A stretch of DNA of 9,392 nucleotides from CAZUMH01 sp964621645 (lineage in GTDB: Bacteria > Zhuqueibacterota > QNDG01 > JAGLOF01): the NCBI GenBank assembly GCA_964621645.1, contig CAZUMH010000113.1, positions 1 through 9,392 on the forward strand, written 5' to 3'. A model generated the notes under the pieces. That model worked only from the letters and a program-made list of their open reading frames with translations. It was not told the origin of the DNA and searched no databases. The position numbers and the translations under genes were made by a program. Of this stretch, positions 1-6,388 are shown piece by piece. Position 1 is the stretch's first letter. Every line of letters begins with the position of its first letter.

Positions 1-312
1 GACGACATCTGATTCAGATCCTGTTTTCCACATTATGTTCATATCCAAACGCATTGGACTATTTTACATTACCATAATCGAAAAGCATCCACCTCCAATC
101 AGCAGGAATAATAGTTATTGTTTTTATCGGTGATTCTGATATATTGTTACTGAATTATTCATTCCATGATTTCAATGGTTCTATGCTCCAGCCGGGTATC
201 ATTTTTGTTTGGAAACAAAGAGGGCAATAATCCGGCGTTAATTTCGTTTATCACATGTACCGAGCGTGATTCAATCCGGCGGTGAGCCGGCAAAATGAAA
301 GGGAGGTGTCCC
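1..312. other. AT-rich non-coding leader upstream of the first gene
   Basis: No convincing gene is seen. Two plus-strand frames are open from the window edge for about 43 codons (stop at 131-133) and about 24 codons (stop at 75-77). Their translations look random, so I do not call the tail of an upstream gene, although I cannot exclude it. The region is clearly AT-richer than the genes. It holds a small inverted repeat, ATCTGA-T-TCAGAT, at 7-19. A possible promoter is TTGTTT (118-123), a 16 bp spacer and TATATT (140-145), which would give a leader of about 160 nt for the gene at 313. Both are weak readings by eye. Confidence 0.5.
302..308 (+). promoter_or_regulatory. Shine-Dalgarno sequence that fixes the start at 313
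   Basis: GGAGGTG lies four bases before the ATG at 313. An in-frame ATG at 295 sits upstream of this element and has no such site before it. The signal peptide also reads naturally from 313 (MRRFFLIL...). The start at 313 is therefore preferred over 295. Confidence 0.75.
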
Positions 313-1029
313 ATGAGAAGGTTTTTCCTGATATTGTCAGGCGTGGCGGTAATCCTGGCTCTCTCGATTTTTCCGCTGACAGCCCAAGAAACCACCGCAA
401 TCCAATCTTCGGAAGCCGTGGATGAACTCGATCTGCAGGCAGTATCCGAGCTCTTCAAGGAGTCGGAAACCCTGGAAGATTTTGAAAAGGCCCTCAATGA
501 TCCCGAAACAGGCATCAATAACCTGGACCTTAACGAGGACGGGCAGGTGGATTTTATCCGGGTGGTGGAAGAAACGGAGGGTGAGACGCATCTTATCATT
601 CTGCAGGCGGCTCTGGGAGAGGATGATTTCCAGGATGTGGCAACCATCACGGTGGATAAATCATCAGATGATTCCTACAATATGCAGGTGCAGGGAAATG
701 AAGATCTCTATGGTGAAAACTACTATATAGCGCCCGCCAATGTTCGTGTCCACACCTGGCCGATTGTTATCAGATTCTACCGGCCCGGCTACCGTCCCTA
801 CCGCTCTCGCTATGTCTGGGGCGTCTATCCCGCTTGGTGGCGGCCCTATCGACCGGTCAAGGTGACGGTGTATCGTACCCGAGTGGTACGGTACCGGCGC
901 GGACCAACCTTCGTGGTAACCAGGAAACCCAGAGTTGTTACGGTCCGCAAGGTGCACTATCAACCCCGCCGTTCGGTGGTGGTGAAACGCAGAAATGTCA
1001 CCGTGACGAGAACACGCCGCAGACGCTAA
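313..1029 (+). CDS. Secreted protein with DxNxDGxxD loop and Arg/Tyr-rich basic tail
   Basis: This is a 238-residue exported protein of unknown function. A signal peptide covers about residues 1-25 (MRRFF, a hydrophobic core, then PLTAQ). An acidic segment (26-70) leads into D72-L-N74-E-D76-G-Q-V-D80, which has the spacing of an EF-hand or dockerin-type calcium loop. A compact domain follows (81-140, with LIILQAALGEDDFQDVATI and DLYGENYYI). The last roughly 85 residues are strikingly basic and aromatic: YRPGYRPYRSRY, then alternating Val/Arg/Lys ending in RTRRRR. From memory, the loop and the DLYGEN segment resemble uncharacterised exported proteins of Bacteroidota and relatives. Calcium binding is inferred from spacing only. 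The tail could bind an anionic surface such as LPS, DNA or polysaccharide, but that is speculation. The gene stands alone, with its own leader and a hairpin just downstream. Confidence 0.8.
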   Translation: MRRFFLILSGVAVILALSIFPLTAQETTAIQSSEAVDELDLQAVSELFKESETLEDFEKALNDPETGINNLDLNEDGQVDFIRVVEETEGETHLIILQAALGEDDFQDVATITVDKSSDDSYNMQVQGNEDLYGENYYIAPANVRVHTWPIVIRFYRPGYRPYRSRYVWGVYPAWWRPYRPVKVTVYRTRVVRYRRGPTFVVTRKPRVVTVRKVHYQPRRSVVVKRRNVTVTRTRRRR

Positions 1030-1042
1030 CCAGGATGAGTAT

Positions 1043-1077
1043 CCGGCCGGGAGCGGGGCAGCCTGTCTCCCGGCCGG
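1043..1077 (+). terminator. GC-rich hairpin after the first gene, no U-tract
   Basis: CCGGCCGGGAG (1043-1053) pairs perfectly with CTCCCGGCCGG (1067-1077) around a 13-nt loop, beginning 13 bases after the stop codon. The position suits an intrinsic terminator or an mRNA 3'-end stabiliser. The sequence after the stem (TTGCTGCC) has no run of T, so termination efficiency is doubtful. Confidence 0.5.
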
Positions 1078-1296
1078 TTGCTGCCAGCCGGGCCTTTATG
1101 CCTCCGATCTTCAAAGCGCTTTCCCCCAGTAATACAAGAAATGATAAACCGGATAAACAATTTTCCTCAACGACATTAAGACAGTAAAATAATTATAAAG
1201 AAAATAACGCAATTTTCTCCTGATTAATGTGTTTAATCGATTAGATACGGATCATGATATCCATGAGCCAATTGACATAAGTGAAAGGAGAACACA

Positions 1297-1806
1297 ATGA
1301 AGAGAGCAATCTATGCCGGAATCCTGCTGGTTATTGCTTCGGCGGCAGTAAGCCTGGCCCAGGACAAGAAAACGGATTTCTCCGGCACCTGGACCCTGAA
1401 CACGGACAAAAGCGATATGGGCGGTGGCGGAAGAGGCGGTCGTGGCATGAGAGGCGGCTCGAAGATGATTGTCAGCATGGAAGAGAATAAACTCATCGTA
1501 GAAACTTTCCGGCAGAACAGAGACGGTGAGGAAGTTTCGAATACTGAGACCTATATTCTGGACGGCAAGGAGCATGAAATCAAGAGCGAATACGGCTCGA
1601 ATCAGTCTACCGCTTCCTGGTCGAAGGACGGCTCCTCCATCACCATTAAATCCACCCGTCATATGTCCAGAGGAGACCGTGATTTTACAATGGAATCAAC
1701 CTCAACCTGGACCATGAAGGATGTTAATCTGAGCATCAAGAGAGTCAGCTCTACTCCCATGGGAGACCGTGAATCAACCATGGTGTACGACAAAACGACG
1801 GAATAA
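1297..1806 (+). CDS. Small secreted lipocalin-like protein with Gly/Arg-rich insert
   Basis: This is a 169-residue exported protein. The signal peptide is about 1-21 (MKRAIYAGILLVIASAAVSLA), so the mature protein would begin near Gln22. The mature start has the DFSGTWTLNTDKSD pattern (27-40), common at the first strand of lipocalin-like or METTL-type small secreted beta-barrel proteins. A low-complexity Gly/Arg loop (42-54) follows, then alternating beta strands rich in Ser, Thr and charged residues (ASWSKDGSSITIKS, STSTWTMKDVNLSIKR). That fits a beta-barrel or beta-sandwich that binds a small hydrophobic ligand, but no ligand can be named. The start is supported by AAGGAG (1285-1290), six bases before the ATG. 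The AT-rich 200 bp upstream probably holds its promoter; a weak candidate is ACGACA (1170-1175) with TATAAA (1194-1199). A strong terminator follows, so it is likely monocistronic. Confidence 0.8.
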   Translation: MKRAIYAGILLVIASAAVSLAQDKKTDFSGTWTLNTDKSDMGGGGRGGRGMRGGSKMIVSMEENKLIVETFRQNRDGEEVSNTETYILDGKEHEIKSEYGSNQSTASWSKDGSSITIKSTRHMSRGDRDFTMESTSTWTMKDVNLSIKRVSSTPMGDRESTMVYDKTTE

Positions 1807-1840
1807 CAGCAGAACCTCTCCTCCACACCTTTTTTAGCGT

Positions 1841-1891
1841 AAGCCGGAGAGTCTCCCCGTCAGAAATGACGGAAACTCTCCGGCTTTTTTT
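1841..1891 (+). terminator. Intrinsic terminator with two-storey hairpin
   Basis: AAGCCGGAGAGT (1841-1852) pairs with ACTCTCCGGCTT (1875-1886). Inside it, CCGTCA (1857-1862) pairs with TGACGG (1867-1872) around a GAAA tetraloop (1863-1866, GNRA type). A run of seven T (1885-1891) closes the 3' side. It lies 35 bases after the stop codon at 1806 and should end that transcript. Confidence 0.9.
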
Positions 1892-1937
1892 GATTGAGTC
1901 AATCCCGGAAATAAAAGTAATTTCAATCCTGTTTTAC

Positions 1938-1966
1938 TTGCATCCCACCCAGGGATTTTGTAATAT
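1938..1966 (+). promoter_or_regulatory. Possible sigma-70-like promoter for the peptidase gene
   Basis: TTGCAT (1938-1943) and TAATAT (1961-1966) are separated by 17 bp in an AT-rich stretch after the preceding terminator. Transcription would begin about 75 nt before the start codon at 2051. The hexamers match the consensus only 3/6 and 4/6, so this is a candidate by position and spacing rather than a firm call. Confidence 0.3.
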
Positions 1967-2050
1967 TATAGCGTATTATTCAGGTAATATAAAAGTGTAA
2001 AAAACCAATCCGATGAGAATCCGATGACATGTAAATAAGGAGGTACACGA

Positions 2051-4129
2051 ATGAAAGGAATGTATGCAGCTGTCAGCATCTGCCTTATTCTTCTATTGGT
2101 TTCCTGCGCCAAAAAAAACAGTGATCCCTATCTTTGGCTGGAAGATGTGCTGGGCGAGAAATCCCTGGCCTGGGTGGAAGAGCAGAATAAGGCAACCCTG
2201 GAAGACCTCTCTTCCTATGCCGATTTCAAGCCGATAAAGAAGGATATACTGAACATTCTGGACGCCAATGACCGCATTGCCTATCCTTCCATTGTCAGGC
2301 AGTATATCTATAATTTCTGGCAGGATGATCAGCATCCACGGGGCGTATGGCGAAGGACCAGCCTGAAAGAATACTTCCGCAATTCACCACGCTGGGAAAC
2401 GGTGCTGGATATCGACTCCCTCAGTGAGGCGGAGAATGAAAAATGGGCCTACAAGGGAGCCAGTTTCCTCTATCCCGACTACAAACGCTGCCTGATACAT
2501 CTCTCCCGTGGCGGGAGCGACGCCGTGGAGATACGGGAATTCAATCTGGTCAGTAAAGAATTCCTGCAGGATGGTTTCTTCCTTAAGGCGGCGAAAAGCA
2601 GCGTCAACTGGATCGATCCCAATACCATCATGGTTTCCACCGATTTTGGAGATGAGAGCCTTACCGAATCCGGATACCCTTCCACGGTGAAGATCTGGGA
2701 GCGGGGGACCGACCTGAACGATGCCACTGTCCTGTATCAGGGAAAGAAAACGGATATGGGTGTGTGGGGATTTGTCATCGACAGGCCTGAAAGACAGTAT
2801 GTGGGCCTCCAGCGGATGATGAACTTCTATTCCTCCGAAATCTATATGAAGGAAGGGGACAAACTGAGCAAGCTCGATATCCCCGATGACGCCACCTTCG
2901 GCGGGTTTTTCAAGGGTCAGCTGCTGGTGGAGCTGAAATCAGACTGGACCCCGGCAAAGGTCACCTACAAGCAGGGTTCACTGATCAGTATCGACTATGA
3001 TCTGTTTCGAAGCGGCAGCCGGGATTTCACAGTGATCGTGGCCCCGGAGAAACGCAGCAGTATCGTCGGCTTCTCGACCACCAGGGATTATCTGCTCATC
3101 AATATGCTGAACAATGTCCGCAGTGAACTTTTCTGCTACTCCTTTACAAAGGGGGAGTGGATCGGGAAACAGCTGCAGGCACCGAAGATGGGAACAATCA
3201 GACTGACGACGGCCGATGATTTCTCCAACCGTTTCTTCTACAGCTTCGAAAACTTCCTCTCGCCCAGCACGCTTTACTATCAGGCTGACCCGGAAGCGGG
3301 GGCAAGAAAGATCAAGAGCCTGCCGAGTTTCTTCGACGCCGGAAGGTTCGAGGTGCAGCAGCATGAAGCGATTTCAAAGGACGGGACAGCCATCCCCTAT
3401 TTCGTCGTCGCTCCGAAAAACATGAAATATGATGGAAACAACGCGACCCTGATCTATGCCTACGGCGGTTTCGAGATATCCATGCAGCCTTCCTATAACG
3501 CCGTGGTAGGAAAAGCCTGGCTGGAAAGAGGCGGTGTCTATGTGCTGGCCAACCTGCGCGGCGGCGGTGAATTCGGACCGGCCTGGCACCAGGCCGGACT
3601 GAAAGAGCACCGGCAGAGAGTCTATGATGATTTCATCGCCGTGTCTGAAGATTTGATTACCCGCAAGATCACCAGCCCCGCCCATCTGGGAATCATGGGG
3701 GGCAGCAACGGCGGTCTGTTGGTGGGAGTGGCCTTTACCGAGCGGCCTGACCTCTATAACGCGGTGGTCTGCAGCGTTCCCCTGCTTGATATGAAACGCT
3801 ACAACAAGTTGCTGGCCGGCGCCAGCTGGATGGCGGAGTACGGCAATCCTGACATCCCGGGGGAGTGGGCCTATATCAAGAAATACTCTCCTTATCAGAA
3901 CGTTAAGGCTACGGTAAAGTATCCAAAAGTCTTTTTCACCACCACGACCAGGGATGACCGGGTTCATCCGGGGCACGCCCGCAAGATGGCGGCCAAAATG
4001 ATCGCTCAGGGACATCCGATCTATTACTTCGAAAATACCGAGGGCGGGCATGGCTCCGGCGTCACCAGCGAACAGCGGGCCTTGATGATGGCTCTGGAGT
4101 ACACGTACCTGGAAAAGATGCTCAAGTAA
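2051..4129 (+). CDS. Prolyl oligopeptidase (family S9A), predicted lipoprotein
   Basis: This 692-residue serine peptidase should cleave short proline-containing peptides in the periplasm or at the outer membrane. Residues 1-19 form a lipoprotein signal with lipobox LVSC (Cys19); Ala at +2 gives no inner-membrane retention signal under the E. coli Lol rule. The mature N-terminus has the family hallmark DPYLWLED (25-32). A beta-propeller covers roughly 70-430 and the alpha/beta-hydrolase domain follows. Matched from memory to porcine prolyl oligopeptidase, visible active-site residues are Ser552 in GGSNGG (Ser554), Asp635 in RDDRV (Asp641) and His667 in EGGHGSG (His680). Tyr471 in YAYGGF matches the oxyanion Tyr473. 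Trp593 and Arg637 match the proline-stacking Trp595 and substrate-binding Arg643. The length is close to the usual 700 or so. AAGGAGGT (2037-2044) precedes the ATG by six bases. It is a single gene between two terminators. Confidence 0.93.
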   Translation: MKGMYAAVSICLILLLVSCAKKNSDPYLWLEDVLGEKSLAWVEEQNKATLEDLSSYADFKPIKKDILNILDANDRIAYPSIVRQYIYNFWQDDQHPRGVWRRTSLKEYFRNSPRWETVLDIDSLSEAENEKWAYKGASFLYPDYKRCLIHLSRGGSDAVEIREFNLVSKEFLQDGFFLKAAKSSVNWIDPNTIMVSTDFGDESLTESGYPSTVKIWERGTDLNDATVLYQGKKTDMGVWGFVIDRPERQYVGLQRMMNFYSSEIYMKEGDKLSKLDIPDDATFGGFFKGQLLVELKSDWTPAKVTYKQGSLISIDYDLFRSGSRDFTVIVAPEKRSSIVGFSTTRDYLLINMLNNVRSELFCYSFTKGEWIGKQLQAPKMGTIRLTTADDFSNRFFYSFENFLSPSTLYYQADPEAGARKIKSLPSFFDAGRFEVQQHEAISKDGTAIPYFVVAPKNMKYDGNNATLIYAYGGFEISMQPSYNAVVGKAWLERGGVYVLANLRGGGEFGPAWHQAGLKEHRQRVYDDFIAVSEDLITRKITSPAHLGIMGGSNGGLLVGVAFTERPDLYNAVVCSVPLLDMKRYNKLLAGASWMAEYGNPDIPGEWAYIKKYSPYQNVKATVKYPKVFFTTTTRDDRVHPGHARKMAAKMIAQGHPIYYFENTEGGHGSGVTSEQRALMMALEYTYLEKMLK

Positions 4130-4162
4130 ACAGCGTCTTACCAGTCAGTCCTAAAGTAAAGA

Positions 4163-4197
4163 AAATCCCCCGGCGGCTTTCAGCCTCCGGGGGATTT
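4163..4197. terminator. Bidirectional terminator between converging genes
   Basis: AAATCCCCCGG (4163-4173) pairs with CCGGGGGATTT (4187-4197), with a further 3-bp GGC/GCC stem and TTTCA loop inside. It lies 33 bases after the plus-strand stop at 4129 and 29 bases beyond the minus-strand stop at 4227. Read on the minus strand, the stem runs into ATTTTCTTTACTTT, a good T-rich tail. On the plus strand only the terminal TTT is available. It probably serves mainly the minus-strand gene. Confidence 0.85.
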
Positions 4198-4226
4198 GTA
4201 ATCCTGTGCCTGGTGCGGGACGGTGG

Positions 4227-4850
4227 TTACTGCAGCAGCACCATTTTGCGAATGATGTAATTATTCCCCTGGTCCAGACGGTAGATGTAGGTGCCGCTGG
4301 CGAGACTGCCTGCCGCCTGGTCCCGGCCGTCCCAGACGGCCTGGTAGTTGCCGGCCTGGCTCATCTCATCGATCAGGGTGCGGACGATTCTGCCCCGCAG
4401 ATCGTAGATGCGCAGGCGCACCCGGCCCGTTTCGGCCAGTGAGTAATTAATCACGGTGCTGCCGTTGAAGGGGTTGGGGTAGTTCCGTTCCAGATTGAAC
4501 CTGTCGGGCCAGAGGGCGGTCATATCCACATCGATGGGGCCGAAAAAGCTGCTGCTGCCGTCCAGCGAGAGAGCCTCCACCTTGTACCACAAGATGTTAT
4601 TGCGGGGGAGGTTGTGGTCCTCGAAACTGTATTCGGTGAGGCAGGAGCAGTTACCGGTGGCCGGAATGAGGCTGTTGCTGACCCGCTCATAACCGTCCAC
4701 GCGGGCATTGCTGCGCCAGACGTGGTAACCGAGCAGGTCGGACTCGCTGCTGGTCTGCCAGGTGAGTTTCACGGAGTTGTCGGCGCCGATCCCGGCGTAG
4801 AGGCCGGACATCTGCACCGGCAGGGAGACGTCACCGCCGGATGGATTCCA
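4227..4850 (-). CDS. Partial secreted protein: FN3-like domain plus T9SS-type C-terminal sorting domain
   Basis: Only the C-terminal 207 residues are visible. The frame stays open into the run of N, so the GTG at 4817 should not be taken as the start. The visible part opens with a WNPSGGDVSLP linker. An FN3-like beta-sandwich follows (about residues 16-106: VKLTWQTSSESDLLGYHVWRS, then WYKVEALSLDG). It ends in a domain of about 85 residues opening with NYPNPFN (123-129 of the visible part) and closing with GTYIYRL...RKMVLLQ. This tail is typical of type A T9SS cargo (Por-secretion tail, FlgD-like Ig fold) in Ignavibacteria, Calditrichota, KSB1 and related groups. It normally directs export and is cleaved or anchored at the cell surface. 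NCSC (residues 67-70) has a Cys-x-Cys that could bridge. The passenger function lies in the lost part. It may be co-transcribed with the gene at 5029-5976, depending on gap size. Confidence 0.88.
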   Translation of the reverse strand, partial: WNPSGGDVSLPVQMSGLYAGIGADNSVKLTWQTSSESDLLGYHVWRSNARVDGYERVSNSLIPATGNCSCLTEYSFEDHNLPRNNILWYKVEALSLDGSSSFFGPIDVDMTALWPDRFNLERNYPNPFNGSTVINYSLAETGRVRLRIYDLRGRIVRTLIDEMSQAGNYQAVWDGRDQAAGSLASGTYIYRLDQGNNYIIRKMVLLQ

Positions 4851-4950
4851 NNNNNNNNNNNNNNNNNNNNNNNNNNNNNNNNNNNNNNNNNNNNNNNNNN
4901 NNNNNNNNNNNNNNNNNNNNNNNNNNNNNNNNNNNNNNNNNNNNNNNNNN
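4851..4950. other. Assembly gap (100 N)
   Basis: Exactly 100 N is the usual placeholder for a scaffold gap of unknown length. It truncates the 5' part of the minus-strand sorting-domain gene. The 78 bases on the other side (4951-5028) hold no gene I can support. They are the 3' flank of the next minus-strand gene, which ends with TAG at 5029-5031. Linkage across the gap depends on the scaffolding being correct. Confidence 0.97.
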
Positions 4951-5028
4951 TTGATTTAAGCAAGTGTAATATCTCCCCGGCCTCCCTCGTTTTGCCTTGC
5001 GCTTTTAGGCTAATTTTCGTATACTTCT

Positions 5029-5976
5029 CTACTTACGAATAATCAGCAGTTTCTGTTCCAGTTCTTTGATATGCCGTCTTAACAGCGGCTTTTTGTCTGC
5101 TTCGGCCCTCGCCAGGCTGTCCTGCAGAAAGGTGAGCCGGGCCTGGAGAAAGCGGGTAAGGAGGGTTTTGTCCACCGTGACGCTGTACTCCCAGACGGGA
5201 TTCCTCCGGTTTTGCGGACTGAGCTCCAGGGGGATGCAGCCCAGGGGAGTGGAGAAGGTGAGCAGGTTCTGCGGGGAGACCTTGCGGCGCCGCAGGAATC
5301 CTTTTTGAACCAGGTGGTCGAGGTGGGAGTTGAATGACTCGGCGGTCAGAGGTAGGGAATCGGGCAGATTGGCGTAGAGGTCGAGCTGATCCGCTGTATC
5401 ATGACGCCAGAGGTAGGAAAGGGCTTCCAGCTGATCCCGGCCGGGGATAAAGGTAAAACTGGGGGCGGAAGCGTTCCACTCCCTTTTCCCACCCAGTCCC
5501 GCCGGATTGAGCAGAAGGGGAGTACCGCCTTCATTCCAGCGGTGGAGAAATTCTCCGGCCAGATCCCGGGGTGGCCGGGCAGGCGGCAGGGCCGCCAGGG
5601 CGTTGTCGATGGCTTTTTTCTGACTGAGGATAGCGCTGTCTCCGGACGGTGTGACAGGAAGATTGAGGAGCTGCTGTCTGAGACGGGCGGAGGCGGTAAA
5701 ATTCCGCCATTGGCTATCTGTTACAGCAGAGTCGGCCGCCGCGGGAACCGGATTTTCAGCTTGCGGCCGCGCCGGCGCTCCGGCTGCCGGTTTTTGCCGG
5801 GGAACGGATTGTTCAGGCGCCGCGGAAGGAGCCTGGGGCTTTGGTGCTGAGAGAGACAGTTCCACCTGAACCAGGTGTGGCGATAACAATTCCCGTCTCA
5901 GGAACAGAGAGAGCAGGAGCAGGATAACAAGATGAAAAAACAGTGAGAAGGCCAGAGACCTTCGCATTGATATCAT
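5029..5976 (-). CDS. Membrane-anchored protein with TonB/TolA-like N-terminus and unrecognised C-terminal domain
   Basis: I do not recognise this 315-residue protein as a whole. A single transmembrane segment (about 8-26) carries Ser11 and His15 in the Ser-x3-His spacing of the TonB anchor (S16/H20 in E. coli). After LVQVELSLSAP comes a Pro/Ala/Gln-rich linker (44-82), as in TonB or TolA. The periplasmic part differs: a helical segment (88-150), a mixed region (151-200), a stretch that could be a small winged helix (about 205-245: LTAESFNSHLDHLVQKGFL...), and a charged, probably coiled-coil C-terminus (270-315). No TonB C-terminal fold is apparent. GGGGAG (5982-5987 complement) precedes the ATG by five bases, favouring this start over the ATG three codons in. 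It diverges from the cutA-tonB-exbB operon. A role as a second partner of an ExbB/TolQ motor is inference; a plain structural membrane protein is the alternative. Confidence 0.75.
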   Translation of the reverse strand: MISMRRSLAFSLFFHLVILLLLSLFLRRELLSPHLVQVELSLSAPKPQAPSAAPEQSVPRQKPAAGAPARPQAENPVPAAADSAVTDSQWRNFTASARLRQQLLNLPVTPSGDSAILSQKKAIDNALAALPPARPPRDLAGEFLHRWNEGGTPLLLNPAGLGGKREWNASAPSFTFIPGRDQLEALSYLWRHDTADQLDLYANLPDSLPLTAESFNSHLDHLVQKGFLRRRKVSPQNLLTFSTPLGCIPLELSPQNRRNPVWEYSVTVDKTLLTRFLQARLTFLQDSLARAEADKKPLLRRHIKELEQKLLIIRK

Positions 5977-6070
5977 TCAGGCTCCCCGGGGTTTGATAAG
6001 GGATACTGTTCACACTAACAAGCCGGCCGGATGTTCCAGCGCCGGAGCCGAGGTAACATACAAAATTTTT
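5977..6070. promoter_or_regulatory. Divergent intergenic region between the TonB-like gene and cutA
   Basis: These 94 bp must hold the start signals for at least the plus-strand operon. TTGATA (5993-5998) is 17 bp from TAACAA (6016-6021): a good -35 but a poor -10 for plus-strand transcription. GAGGT (6050-6054) is the only visible ribosome-binding candidate for cutA, yet it lies 16 bases before the ATG at 6071. A GC-rich inverted repeat, CCGGC (6023-6027) and GCCGG (6041-6045), could fold in the leader. No operator is identifiable. Confidence 0.35.
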
Positions 6071-6388
6071 ATGATCGATCCAATCACAGTCTTGGTGACC
6101 TGCCCAGACAGGGAAGAGGCGGATACACTGGCGGAAATGCTGGTGCGGCGCAAATTGGCGGCCTGCGTTCAGGTTCTTCCGGGGATCGTTTCCACCTATT
6201 TCTGGCAAGGAGATTTGTGCCGGGATGAAGAGGTGCTGATGGTGATAAAAAGCGGCAGGGAACGCTTCGAAGCGCTGCGGCGTTTTATCAAAGAAACGCA
6301 TAGTTATGAGGTCCCGCAAATCGTGGCTCTGCCTGTTGTGGCGGCGGATTCGGAGTATTTGAAGTGGATGGAATCATCGCTGAAATGA
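6071..6388 (+). CDS. cutA: CutA1-type divalent-cation tolerance protein
   Basis: This is a 105-residue CutA1 family protein, a small trimeric ferredoxin-like-fold protein. The family was first linked to copper and divalent-cation tolerance in E. coli, but its exact role is unsettled. Visible hallmarks are VLVTCPDREEADTLAEMLV (7-25), KLAACVQVLPG (28-38) with the conserved Cys32, the YFWQG strand (43-47), KSGRERFEALRRFI (60-73), HSYEVPQIVALPV (77-89) and the C-terminal YLKWM. The length is normal. The frame is open back to 5993, but family proteins begin right at this MIDPITVLVTC, so ATG 6071 is chosen. The GAGGT site is unusually far away (16 bases), so an ATT at 6065 or a leaderless or weak start is possible. 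It is the first gene of the five-gene plus-strand cluster, and its stop overlaps the next start (ATGA). Confidence 0.92.
   Translation: MIDPITVLVTCPDREEADTLAEMLVRRKLAACVQVLPGIVSTYFWQGDLCRDEEVLMVIKSGRERFEALRRFIKETHSYEVPQIVALPVVAADSEYLKWMESSLK

Noticed and set aside
159..650. Minus-strand open frame opposite the first gene
   Set aside because: It overlaps the promoter region and the signal-peptide and loop coding region of a better-supported plus-strand gene. Its Ser/Arg-rich translation looks like an antisense artefact.
1272..1277. Perfect -35 hexamer TTGACA before the gene at 1297
   Set aside because: It lies only 20 bases before the ATG and next to the ribosome-binding site, so any transcript from it would begin inside the coding region. 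No -10 follows at a usable distance.
3374..4051. Long minus-strand open frame (225 codons) opposite the peptidase gene
   Set aside because: It is antisense to the catalytic domain of a clear S9A peptidase, and its translation has no recognisable domain. It is a shadow of codon bias.
4994..5010. GCCT...AGGC inverted repeat as a terminator for the gene at 5029-5976
   Set aside because: The stem is only four base pairs with a nine-base loop, and no T run follows on the minus strand.
4614..5042. Plus-strand open frame spanning the gap
   Set aside because: It only appears open because the N run contains no stops, and its left part is antisense to the sorting-domain gene.
5993..6021. Minus-strand promoter TTGTTA-17-TATCAA on the same hexamers as the plus-strand candidate
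   Set aside because: Transcription would start inside the GGGGAG ribosome-binding site of the gene at 5029-5976, leaving no usable leader.
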